In this document: positions 41,000-48,350 of the stretch, piece after piece | How the letters are laid out: every line of letters begins with the position of its first letter | Numbering within the stretch: the first letter of the stretch is position 1 | NCBI RefSeq assembly: GCF_018598225.1 | Contig: NZ_JAHESF010000020.1 | Span: 56,857-120,856 of the forward strand | Origin: Chryseosolibacter histidinae | GTDB taxonomy: Bacteria > Bacteroidota > Bacteroidia > Cytophagales > Cyclobacteriaceae | Length of the DNA: 64,000 nucleotides | Reading direction: 5' to 3' | Notes under the pieces: generated by a model | What the model was told of the DNA's origin: nothing | The model's database searches: none | Seen by the model: the letters and a program-made list of their open reading frames with translations, nothing else | Position numbers and translations under genes: made by a program

Positions 41000-42784
41000 A
41001 TGGCTACTTACAAAACCCCAGGTGTTTACGTTGAAGAGGTCTCGACCCTTCCACCTTCCGTGGCTGAAGTATCAACCGCTATTCCTGTCTTTATCGGCTA
41101 TACAGAAAAGTCGGGTGATCTCCAGGGCAAGCCTGTCAGAATCAACACCATGCTCGAGTTCGAGCAAACTTTCGGAAAGGCATACCCCGCCGCATTCGAG
41201 GTGACGCTTGACGCCAACGAGCAGATCACCGCTGTGACACGAAAAGACGGCGACAACTTTCTGCTTTACTACAGCCTCAAACTTTATTTTGACAACGGCG
41301 GAGGTGCCTGCTACGTGGTCTCTACAGGTGATTTTTCAGTCGACGATCCTGACAGCGATGATTTCGAAAAAGCGCTGGACAACCTGAGAAAGGAAGATGA
41401 GCCTACGCTGATCGTGCTGACCGATGCGGTGAGCCTGGACAAGTCCGAGTATTATAACCTTTGCGGGCTTGCGCTCAAGCAATGCGCCGAGCTAGGTGAT
41501 CGTTTTCTCATTGCCGACGTTATTACCGAAGCGCAGGACGAGGACGCAGATGCGGGCAAAAAAGAAGAAGCGACTACGTCAGACAGTAAGACGGGTGACG
41601 AGAAAAAACCTGACGCAAAAAAAGACGATATACAAGACTTCAGGAACGGCATCGGCACCAACTATCTCCGGTATGGTGCTGCGTATACGCCGTACCTTCA
41701 GACGCTGATACCCTATTATTATACCGAAGAAACGGTGACCATACCGGGTGGCGACTCTCCTACAAGCTCCTATAAACAGGCAGATGTTTTTGAGGTCACC
41801 TGCAAAGGCAAAGACGCTACGAAGTCCACCGTAAAGGTCGACATCGTCAACACGCCTGCCGCAACAAAAAAATCAACAACGGCAGCTACCACCACAGAGG
41901 GTGGGACTACGCCAGCCCCCGCCGCACCGACTGTACAATTCAAAGTTACGGAGACAGCCCTTGAGATCACCATCACGGGCAAAGGTATGACAGGCACTGC
42001 ACTCGCCGGAAAATGGGAGGAGTGGAAAGCCGTTAGCACGAACGTGCCAGGCGGGTTTGGCATCAAAGCCCTCCCCGGAGGCAGCGCTGAAGTAGTTGCA
42101 ATAGCCGCTACGACGCTGAAAGGTGTGATATCACTTCAGGCGAAACGCGATAGCTCCACGGCCCAATACAACAAGATCAAAACTGAGCTTGCCAAACAAC
42201 GCGTCACGCTTCCGCCGAGCGCGGCCATCGCCGGTATTTATGCCAGGACCGATCGTGAACGCGGTGTATGGAAAGCGCCTGCCAATGTGAGCCTCATCAG
42301 TGTGCTGGCACCGGTTGTCAAGATCAGTGACCAGGAGCAGGAAAACCTGAACATCGACCCGGAAGCAGGTAAATCTATCAACGTGATCAGGAGCTTCACG
42401 GGCAAAGGCACCCTGGTGTGGGGCGCACGTACGCTGGCGGGCAACGATAATGAATGGCGGTACATATCCGTGCGAAGGCTCTTCAATCTCATTGAAGAAT
42501 CCACCAAAAAGGCAACGGCGTTTGCCGTGTTCGAACCCAACGATGCCACTACCTGGCTGAAAGTAAAGGCCATGATCGACAGCTACCTCTATGGGCTCTG
42601 GCAGCAAGGTGCGCTCGCCGGCGCTACGGCAGAAATGGCCTACTACGTGAATGTTGGCCTCGGCAAGACCATGACCACACAAGACGTGCTCGAAGGAAGG
42701 ATGATCGTAGACATCGGCGTGGCTGCTGTAAGGCCGGCGGAATTTATCGTGATCAGGTTCATGCACAAGCTGCAGCAGGCCTGA
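41000..42784 (+). CDS. eCIS contractile sheath protein
   Basis: The 594-aa protein is the sheath. The N-terminus KTPGVYVEEVSTLPPSVAEV and the C-terminal GVAAVRPAEFIVIRFMH are canonical for phage-tail/Afp sheath proteins, as is VWGARTLAGNDNEWRYISVRR. Between about residues 185 and 395 lies a long insertion with Lys/Asp/Thr-rich linkers (residues about 180-215 and 285-310) and a beta-rich part, likely exposed on the outside. Afp and PVC have three sheath genes; only one is present here. The sheath drives the tube by contraction. Confidence 0.95.
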   Translation: MATYKTPGVYVEEVSTLPPSVAEVSTAIPVFIGYTEKSGDLQGKPVRINTMLEFEQTFGKAYPAAFEVTLDANEQITAVTRKDGDNFLLYYSLKLYFDNGGGACYVVSTGDFSVDDPDSDDFEKALDNLRKEDEPTLIVLTDAVSLDKSEYYNLCGLALKQCAELGDRFLIADVITEAQDEDADAGKKEEATTSDSKTGDEKKPDAKKDDIQDFRNGIGTNYLRYGAAYTPYLQTLIPYYYTEETVTIPGGDSPTSSYKQADVFEVTCKGKDATKSTVKVDIVNTPAATKKSTTAATTTEGGTTPAPAAPTVQFKVTETALEITITGKGMTGTALAGKWEEWKAVSTNVPGGFGIKALPGGSAEVVAIAATTLKGVISLQAKRDSSTAQYNKIKTELAKQRVTLPPSAAIAGIYARTDRERGVWKAPANVSLISVLAPVVKISDQEQENLNIDPEAGKSINVIRSFTGKGTLVWGARTLAGNDNEWRYISVRRLFNLIEESTKKATAFAVFEPNDATTWLKVKAMIDSYLYGLWQQGALAGATAEMAYYVNVGLGKTMTTQDVLEGRMIVDIGVAAVRPAEFIVIRFMHKLQQA

Positions 42785-42854
42785 CGGGTTGGAATGCAGG
42801 TTCACGCAAAGGACCGTAAAAACTATTTATCGTTTCATCTAAAATTTCATAACC

Positions 42855-43337
42855 ATGGCTTTAAAAGCAGCAGACATTGCCAAGAGCTACCCGTTGCCAG
42901 TGTACAACTACCGGGTAGACCTCATTGGCGACAGCACCGAGACCATTGCGTTCTCGGAGGTCTCAGGACTGTCCATCTCCTTCGAGACCACCACCTACAA
43001 AGAGAGCAAGACCAGCGAACCCGGCCCCGGCCCCAATGTGATGCACATGCCATCGCAGCGGTCGCAGGTGACCATCACGTTGAAAAAAGGATATGTGAGG
43101 GCCAACAGCATCAACAAGCTCTACGCCTGGATCAGGCAGGTATCCATCAACCAGATCGATAAAAAAGATGTGGCCATCAAGCTGTGCAATGAGAATGGCG
43201 ACGCCGTTGTGACCTGGAAAGCGATCAACGCCTTCCCGACAAAGCTCGACGCGCCCACATTCGATGCCAACTCCAACGACGCGGCCATTGAATCCATGGA
43301 GCTGCAGGCTTCCCGCGTAGTAATGGAAGAAAGCTGA
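42855..43337 (+). CDS. eCIS inner tube protein, paralogue 1
   Basis: The 160-aa protein has the T4 gp19/Afp1 tube fold signature: PLPVYNYRVDLIGDSTETIA, EVSGLSISFETTTYKES, then VTITLKKGYVRANSI and a C-terminal AIESMELQASRV. It assembles into hexameric rings that form the inner tube. Two further tube-like genes follow; this one has the most typical length and is probably the main tube subunit (Afp1-like). It lies 70 nt after the sheath gene. Confidence 0.92.
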   Translation: MALKAADIAKSYPLPVYNYRVDLIGDSTETIAFSEVSGLSISFETTTYKESKTSEPGPGPNVMHMPSQRSQVTITLKKGYVRANSINKLYAWIRQVSINQIDKKDVAIKLCNENGDAVVTWKAINAFPTKLDAPTFDANSNDAAIESMELQASRVVMEES

Positions 43338-43379
43338 TCGGCCGCTAACAAAATAACAGGACTACGAACCGCAGTACCC

Positions 43380-43880
43380 ATGCCATTGTCAAAAGATGAG
43401 ATCAAAAAATCTTACCCGCTGCCGGCGTACAACTACCGCGTTGGTTTTTTCGAGGGCGATTTTGCGCAGGGCAAGGAGGCAACCTTTATCGGTTTTTCGC
43501 AGGTAACGGGATTGAACATCGAGTATGAGCATGTTACCTACAAGAATGGCCTCAGCTTTTTGTCGGGCTTCAATATCGTGCGTGGCATGGCCAATCCCGT
43601 GAAGGTGACGATGAAAAAAGGAATGATCCGCAACAAGCACAAAGATTTCCTGTACCGTTGGCTGAAGAGCGAAGACAAGTTTCTTTTTGCCAATTCGCTG
43701 ACCAAAGACATTATCATAGACCTGTGCGACGAAGCAGGAGCGGCTGTGGTGAGGTGGCTGGTGAAGGGCGCTGTACCAGTGCGTATGGAAATGCCCGAGT
43801 TCAATTCCAACGACAACGAGGTGGCCATAGAGACCCTGGAGGTAGTGGCGCATAGCCTGAAAGTGAGTTTTAATTTATAA
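43380..43880 (+). CDS. eCIS inner tube protein, paralogue 2
   Basis: The 166-aa protein shares its first part with the tube protein at 42855 (KKSYPLPAYNYRVGFFEGDF versus KSYPLPVYNYRV) and keeps the same strand order (VTGLNIEYEHVTYKNG, VKVTMKKGMIRNKHKD, VAIETLEVVAHSL). It probably forms the first tube layer near the baseplate, as Afp5/Pvc5 does. The more diverged loops fit an adaptor between tube and spike. Confidence 0.88.
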   Translation: MPLSKDEIKKSYPLPAYNYRVGFFEGDFAQGKEATFIGFSQVTGLNIEYEHVTYKNGLSFLSGFNIVRGMANPVKVTMKKGMIRNKHKDFLYRWLKSEDKFLFANSLTKDIIIDLCDEAGAAVVRWLVKGAVPVRMEMPEFNSNDNEVAIETLEVVAHSLKVSFNL

Positions 43881-43889
43881 ACCCGAAAT

Positions 43890-44369
43890 ATGCTCGAAAG
43901 ACTGCAAGGTGCTCTGAAGCTGCAAGACCCACCCATGGCGTTCAGGTTCGGGGTCTTCTTTTTCTTCAAGGGTATTATTCCCAACCCGATCGACATCCGG
44001 TTTCAGAAAGTTTCGGGACTTTCGGCAGCTATCGAAACATCGTCTACCGATGAGGGGAAAGCCAACCTTTCAGCAGGTTATCGCTTTCCGGAGAAAGTGA
44101 CCTACGAGAACCTTCGCCTCGAGCGGGGACTGACGTTGCTCTCGCCGCTCAATATCGAGCTCGACAAGGCCATGACGCAGCTGAAGCTCTATCCCTCTGA
44201 TGTGCTGGTGATCCTGTTCGACGAATCGAATCTGCCGTTCTCGGCCTGGCTTTTCAGAAAGGCTTATCCTGTGAAATGGTCCCTTTCCGACTTTGATGCC
44301 AACGCCAGCCAGATCGTTGTGGAGTCTATGGAGCTTGCTTATTCACAGTTCAAACCCATTCGCCTATAA
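43890..44369 (+). CDS. eCIS tube-like protein, paralogue 3
   Basis: The 159-aa protein belongs to the same gp19-like family but is more diverged: FRFGVFFFFKGIIPNPIDIR, VSGLSAAIETSSTDEGK, and a closing IVVESMELAYSQFKP. It lies 9 nt after the second tube gene and 9 nt before the DUF5908 gene. It may form a ring between the Afp5-like layer and the LysM/baseplate adaptor. The role is inferred; family membership is well supported. Confidence 0.85.
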   Translation: MLERLQGALKLQDPPMAFRFGVFFFFKGIIPNPIDIRFQKVSGLSAAIETSSTDEGKANLSAGYRFPEKVTYENLRLERGLTLLSPLNIELDKAMTQLKLYPSDVLVILFDESNLPFSAWLFRKAYPVKWSLSDFDANASQIVVESMELAYSQFKPIRL

Positions 44370-44378
44370 GCCGCAGCT

Positions 44379-44546
44379 ATGCCAGTAGAGATCAGAGAAA
44401 TAATTATCCGCGCTGTGCTGAATTCCCCGGGCAATACAGAGGAGGGCGCACAGCAGCCCGACAAACACCTGAACGACAAGGAGATGATCGTGCAGGCCTG
44501 CGTCAATGAGGTGATGAGAATTTTAAAACGATCGAAACAACGATAG
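44379..44546 (+). CDS. DUF5908 family small eCIS protein
   Basis: This 55-aa gene is easily missed. It begins MPVEIREIIIRAVLNS and ends MRILKRSKQR. The opening PVEIRE followed by I/V-rich residues is typical of DUF5908, a small family found in Bacteroidota eCIS loci in the place of Afp6. It sits 9 nt after the third tube gene and 2 nt before the LysM gene, so it is co-translated. Its structural role is unknown; its fixed place between tube and LysM genes suggests a baseplate-tube contact or assembly factor. Confidence 0.8.
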   Translation: MPVEIREIIIRAVLNSPGNTEEGAQQPDKHLNDKEMIVQACVNEVMRILKRSKQR

Positions 44547-44548
44547 CC

Positions 44549-45250
44549 ATGCCTGTCAATCTTGCGAAAGACGAGAAGCTTACCATTACGGCATTCACCA
44601 CCGCCAAACGCAGCGGCATGGGCATCAGGACCATCAAGGTGAACATCAATCCCCAGGGTTTCTCCCGGCGTCATGAGCATCGCTATGGCGGGTACCGCGG
44701 CATCAACAGCAGCAAGAATACGGCCCTGTACGCGTATAGCCTCAGCGAAGAGCTGAACCTGAAACTGCTGTTTGTCGATGGCAGTGTGCAAGACTACGGG
44801 CTGTCGGCCCTGAGCGGCGAAAGCAAAAGTGTTCCTGACCAGATCAAGGAGTTTATCGGCACTTGCTATACCATGAACGGCGATATTCACGAGCCCAACT
44901 TTCTCAACATCAAGTGGGGAGACGTGAACTTCGACTGCAAGCTCAAAACCCTCGACATCAAATACACTTCTTTTGAAAGCGATGGCCGGGCGCGGAAGGC
45001 GGAGCTCGACGTGATCTTTATCGAGGACATTCCCAAAGACAAGATCGCCAAGCTCGAGGGAAAATCATCGCCCGACCTCACACACATCATCACCGTAAAG
45101 GCCGGCGATACATTGCCGCTGCTGACGGAAAAAGTATACGGTTCCGAATACAAGAACTTATACCTCGAGGTGGCACGGGTAAACCGGCTCGACCATTTTC
45201 GGGTTCTCAATCCCGGTCAACGCATTTTTTTCCCGCCACTGGATAAATAG
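44549..45250 (+). CDS. eCIS LysM-domain baseplate protein (Afp7-like)
   Basis: The 233-aa protein has a tube-like N-terminal domain (ITAFTTAKRSGMGIRTIKV, then VNFDCKLKTLDIKYTSF) and a C-terminal LysM domain (about residues 175-233) with HIITVKAGDTLPLLTEKVYG and LNPGQRIFFPP. This matches Afp7/Pvc7 (gp53-like), which links tube, spike and baseplate. In this setting LysM binds other baseplate parts rather than peptidoglycan. It is 2 nt from the spike gene. Confidence 0.92.
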   Translation: MPVNLAKDEKLTITAFTTAKRSGMGIRTIKVNINPQGFSRRHEHRYGGYRGINSSKNTALYAYSLSEELNLKLLFVDGSVQDYGLSALSGESKSVPDQIKEFIGTCYTMNGDIHEPNFLNIKWGDVNFDCKLKTLDIKYTSFESDGRARKAELDVIFIEDIPKDKIAKLEGKSSPDLTHIITVKAGDTLPLLTEKVYGSEYKNLYLEVARVNRLDHFRVLNPGQRIFFPPLDK

Positions 45251-45252
45251 CC

Positions 45253-46902
45253 ATGTCTGCTGTAACCGTCACCATATTCTGCAATGGAAAAAAGATTGAC
45301 GCCATGTACCAGGTGGTGCTGGTGGATGTTACGCAGGAGGCCAACCGGATCCCGGATGCGCGCATCTCGTTCATCGACGGCGATCTGTCGAAGCAAAAAT
45401 TTGAGCTCACGGATTCCGAGTACTTTCAGCCCGGTGGCGAGCTCGAGATCAGGCTCCGCTACGAAGCTGAACCTGGAGGTGACGTCACTGTATTTAAGGG
45501 GGTGGTGCTCAAACAATCGCTCCAGGCGAACGAAGATGGTTTTCTGCTCACAGTGGAATTGCGGCATAAGGCCTTCGCGCTCACCACAGCAAGAAAGAGC
45601 GCAGTATACACTGACAAGAGTGACAACGAAATTATTTCTGCCGTGATCAGGGAAGCAGGATTAAAGGCAGACGGCGCTCTCGATGTTTCCTACAAGCACA
45701 AACAGATCGTTCAGTACGCCAGCACGCCCTGGGATTTTATTTTGTCGCGCGCAGAGGCCAATGGCGGTGTGCTGATACCGGGAATCAACGGCGTGGCCAT
45801 TGGTTCAGTAAAAGCGCTGGATGGGAAACCCAAAAAAGCGAAGGTGATTTTCGGGATCGACACAATCTATTCCTTCGAACTCGAAGCAAGCGCAGAAGAC
45901 CAGTTGCCTGCGATCAACGCCACCGCGTGGAGCGTTAAAGACCAGGCGCTGCTCCCGCCCAAGGCAGCCGCTGCTTTTGATGCTGGGTTGGGTGATCTGA
46001 AGGGTGGGAGTGTGAGTAAAAAAACCGGTGCCGGTGAGTACCTCATGATCAACGCCATTGACATCGATAAACAGGAAGTGGAGGCATGGGCGAATGCACG
46101 GCTTGCCAAATCGCGCATAGCCATGTTCCAGGGCCGGCTCCGGATGAGAGGGCGTGCCGACCTTGTGGCGGGTGATACCATCGAGATCGAAGGACTGGGC
46201 AAACGTTTCAAAGGCAAGGCCTTGATCAGCGCCATCCGCCACCAGGTAGATCACCAGGGATGGACCACCGACCTGCAGCTCGGACTTCCCGCAGCATGGT
46301 TCTCTGAAAACGACAACATCCCGGAGAAGGGAGCGATGGGATTGCTTCCGGCCATTCAGGGATTGCAGATCGGCGTGATCGAAAAATTTGAAGAAGACCC
46401 CGATAAGAATTTCCGCGCGCGGGTGAAAGTGCCGGCTTTTAAATCGGCCAAAGAAGGTGTCGTGTGGGCGCGGTTGTCGGGGCCGTATGCAGGCAAGGAA
46501 CGCGGCTTCTATTTTTTCCCGGAAGAAGGCGACGAAGTAGTGCTGGGTTTCCTGAACGATGATCCACGACAGGTCATCATTCTGGGATCGCTTCACAGCA
46601 CCACCAATACCATCCCCAAGGGATTTGCGGCTGGCAAGGAGAATTTTGACAAGGGCATCGTGCTGAAGAACGGCACACGCATCTACCTGAAGGACGGCAA
46701 AAAATCAACGATCGAGATCGAAACCCCCGGCAAGAACAAGATCTCCATGGATGACGAGAAGAAAACGGTAACACTGGTTGACGCGCAAAAGAACACCATC
46801 GAGCTCAGCGACAAAGGCATCACCATCAAAAGCGCAAAAGACCTGTCTATCGAAGCGAGTGGTAACGTCACGATTAAGGGAGCAAAGGTGGATGTGAAAT
46901 GA
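45253..46902 (+). CDS. eCIS central spike, VgrG-like (Afp8)
   Basis: The 549-aa protein has the gp27-like N-terminal part (about 1-370, with DLVAGDTIEIEGLGKRFKGK), the OB-fold gp5 region (VKVPAFKSAKEGVVWARLSG; EGDEVVLGFLNDDPRQVIIL) and a C-terminal beta-helix of short repeats (for example IELSDKGITIKSAKDLSIEA). This is the spike that pierces the target membrane. No extra effector domain is fused at the C-terminus, so cargo is expected in the tube lumen. The gene is followed by an unusual 310-nt repeat region. Confidence 0.93.
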   Translation: MSAVTVTIFCNGKKIDAMYQVVLVDVTQEANRIPDARISFIDGDLSKQKFELTDSEYFQPGGELEIRLRYEAEPGGDVTVFKGVVLKQSLQANEDGFLLTVELRHKAFALTTARKSAVYTDKSDNEIISAVIREAGLKADGALDVSYKHKQIVQYASTPWDFILSRAEANGGVLIPGINGVAIGSVKALDGKPKKAKVIFGIDTIYSFELEASAEDQLPAINATAWSVKDQALLPPKAAAAFDAGLGDLKGGSVSKKTGAGEYLMINAIDIDKQEVEAWANARLAKSRIAMFQGRLRMRGRADLVAGDTIEIEGLGKRFKGKALISAIRHQVDHQGWTTDLQLGLPAAWFSENDNIPEKGAMGLLPAIQGLQIGVIEKFEEDPDKNFRARVKVPAFKSAKEGVVWARLSGPYAGKERGFYFFPEEGDEVVLGFLNDDPRQVIILGSLHSTTNTIPKGFAAGKENFDKGIVLKNGTRIYLKDGKKSTIEIETPGKNKISMDDEKKTVTLVDAQKNTIELSDKGITIKSAKDLSIEASGNVTIKGAKVDVK

Positions 46903-46904
46903 AA

Positions 46905-47190
46905 GGCAAAATGCATAAATGCAAAACGCAGCGAACGCAACGGGGCCTTTCTTTTGAAACCCGTAATCCTGAGCGATGCATGTGTGTTGGCCTGTGGGGG
47001 CGAAGGATCCCCAGGTCGCTTACTGCGCACTTACTTCGTGAGCAGGCACTTTCGAAGGCACGTTGTCAAATGGGGATCCTTCATTCGCGCATAACAACGC
47101 TCGAACCCCCATTCAGGATGACGGTGAAACGAAGCGCCCCCTGCGCCCTCTGCGTTTTTCTCCGCGCCCTCTGCGGTTAAATGCATTTAA
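46905..47190. repeat. Nested inverted repeat inside the eCIS operon: CGCAGAGG arms around a GGATCC core
   Basis: The core is the same as in the elements at 7493 and 16571: CCGTAATCCTGAGCG (46961-46975) pairs with CATTCAGGATGACGG (47111-47125), and GAAGGATCCCC pairs with GGGGATCCTTC. The outer arms are of another family: GCAAAACGCAGCGAACGCA at left and CTGCGCCCTCTGCG with GCGCCCTCTGCGG at right, with ATGCAT-containing ends. It separates the spike gene from the gp25 half of the operon. No gene is seen in it. Confidence 0.78.
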
Positions 47191-47212
47191 ACAAACATAA
47201 ATACAGAACCCT

Positions 47213-47401
47213 ATGAACGAGAAGATCAATTTAACTTTTAACGTCGAGGACGTGAACAAGATCCTGGAAGCGTTGGCACAAATGCCGTTTGCGCAGGTGC
47301 ACCGGCTGATCGCGCAGATCCATGAGAGTGCCAGCGGGCAGATACGGTCTGCATCGAAAGACAACAGTGATCAGAACCTCAAACGTGTAGGCAATGGCTG
47401 A
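47213..47401 (+). CDS. Small eCIS-operon protein, 62 aa
   Basis: The protein reads KINLTFNVEDVNKILEALAQ, then MPFAQVHRLIAQIHESA and a polar tail. The pattern of a strand, then two helices with a central MPF, is a compact fold often seen in small proteins of phage-like loci, but I cannot name a family with confidence. It overlaps the gp25 gene by 8 nt, so it is co-translated with baseplate parts. A role in baseplate assembly is inferred from position. Confidence 0.7.
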   Translation: MNEKINLTFNVEDVNKILEALAQMPFAQVHRLIAQIHESASGQIRSASKDNSDQNLKRVGNG

Positions 47402-47798
47402 AACATTTCTGGGCAGGGGATGGAGCTTTCCTCCGGCTTTTACGGAGGGTGGCCGCGAGGTGACCATGGTCAGCGACGAGGAAGATGTTCGGCAGAGCCT
47501 GGAGATCATTCTCTCCACGCAGGCCGGCGAGCGTACCATGCTGGCGGATTTCGGGAGCGACCTCTACCATTCCCTTTTCGAGGAAGTGGACCAGCAGCTG
47601 ATGAATCGCCTCACCGATACGATCTCTGACGTGATCTTGCAGTACGAGCCCCGGATCAGCCTCGAGCAGGTGGAGGTGCTGCAGTCTGAGCACAGCGGAT
47701 CGGTGCTGCTCGTATCGCTCCACTACATCATCAGGGCGGTGAACTCGCGGTACAATATGGTGTACCCGTTCTACATCAGGGAAGCGGTGAGTCAGTGA
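47394..47798 (+). CDS. eCIS baseplate wedge protein, gp25/GPW family (Afp9)
   Basis: The 134-aa protein has the gp25 pattern: GRGWSFPPAFTEGGREVTMV, VRQSLEIILSTQAGERTMLA, then FGSDLYHSLFEEVD. The gp25/Afp9/TssE protein holds the first sheath ring to the baseplate and triggers contraction. Length is normal for the family. It overlaps the preceding small gene by 8 nt. Its stop codon falls inside an AATCAGT repeat array, which separates it from the spike-tip gene. Confidence 0.93.
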   Translation: MAETFLGRGWSFPPAFTEGGREVTMVSDEEDVRQSLEIILSTQAGERTMLADFGSDLYHSLFEEVDQQLMNRLTDTISDVILQYEPRISLEQVEVLQSEHSGSVLLVSLHYIIRAVNSRYNMVYPFYIREAVSQ

Positions 47799-47876
47799 TC
47801 GGTGATCAGTAATCAGTAATCAGTAAATCAGTAAATCAGTAAATCAGTAAATCAGTAAATCAGTAAATCAGTAATA
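47793..47876. repeat. AATCAGT / CAGTAAAT tandem array within the eCIS operon
   Basis: After AGTGATCGGTGATCAGTAATC the array becomes six near-perfect units of the 8-nt form CAGTAAAT. It starts at the gp25 stop codon and ends 2 nt before the spike-tip ATG, so it would form part of the leader and may affect translation of that gene. The near-identity of the units suggests recent expansion by slippage. Confidence 0.85.
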
Positions 47877-47878
47877 GT

Positions 47879-48313
47879 ATGCCAGATACCATTTTGATCG
47901 ACGGAGATACGGTGAACTTTGATGCGGCGTTCCCACCCGGCAGCGTGGTGGTGAAACCCGGTAAGCTGTCAGCTAAAGGCGAGGCTACGGTCAATGGCAA
48001 AAAAATGTGTGTGGAAGGTGACGAGAAAAATGTCAGCGTTGCAGGGTGTATGTATACCACGCCTATTTTTTCCATCCCGGGCACGGGCACCCTCAAGATC
48101 AACAGCCTGGCGCCGAATCAGAAAGCGATGAAGACTGCTACCGGCGGAAAAAAGGTGCTGCTGAAGGGCGCGAAGTTCATCGCTGTTTTTGAAGTGCAGT
48201 CGCCAGCCAAATTTCAGCCTCCGGGTACGAGTCCGCCGCAGCAGGACCCAATGAAAAAATATATAGGCACCGGGAGCTTTGTATCGACCAATCAAAAAAC
48301 GAAGGGCACATGA
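47879..48313 (+). CDS. eCIS spike tip, PAAR-like (Afp10)
   Basis: The 144-aa protein is beta-rich with GEATVNGKKMCVEGDEKNVS, AGCMYTTPIFSIPGTGTLKI and SLAPNQKAMKTATGGKKVLL. The order and content match PAAR-like tips that sharpen the VgrG/Afp8 spike, and the position next to gp25 matches Afp10. Cys and Met residues may hold a metal, but the canonical His/Cys PAAR set is not obvious. It ends with a Pro/Lys-rich tail. Confidence 0.75.
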   Translation: MPDTILIDGDTVNFDAAFPPGSVVVKPGKLSAKGEATVNGKKMCVEGDEKNVSVAGCMYTTPIFSIPGTGTLKINSLAPNQKAMKTATGGKKVLLKGAKFIAVFEVQSPAKFQPPGTSPPQQDPMKKYIGTGSFVSTNQKTKGT

Positions 48314-48350
48314 TGTTCCTGTGCAGGCACAGGCTTGCAGCAGTTGTTAC

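Noticed and set aside
45253..46902. VgrG fused to an effector domain
   Set aside because: The C-terminus is a short-repeat beta-helix that ends without any added domain.
46899..47180. 93-codon frame between the spike and gp25 genes
   Set aside because: It lies wholly within the nested repeat 46905-47190.
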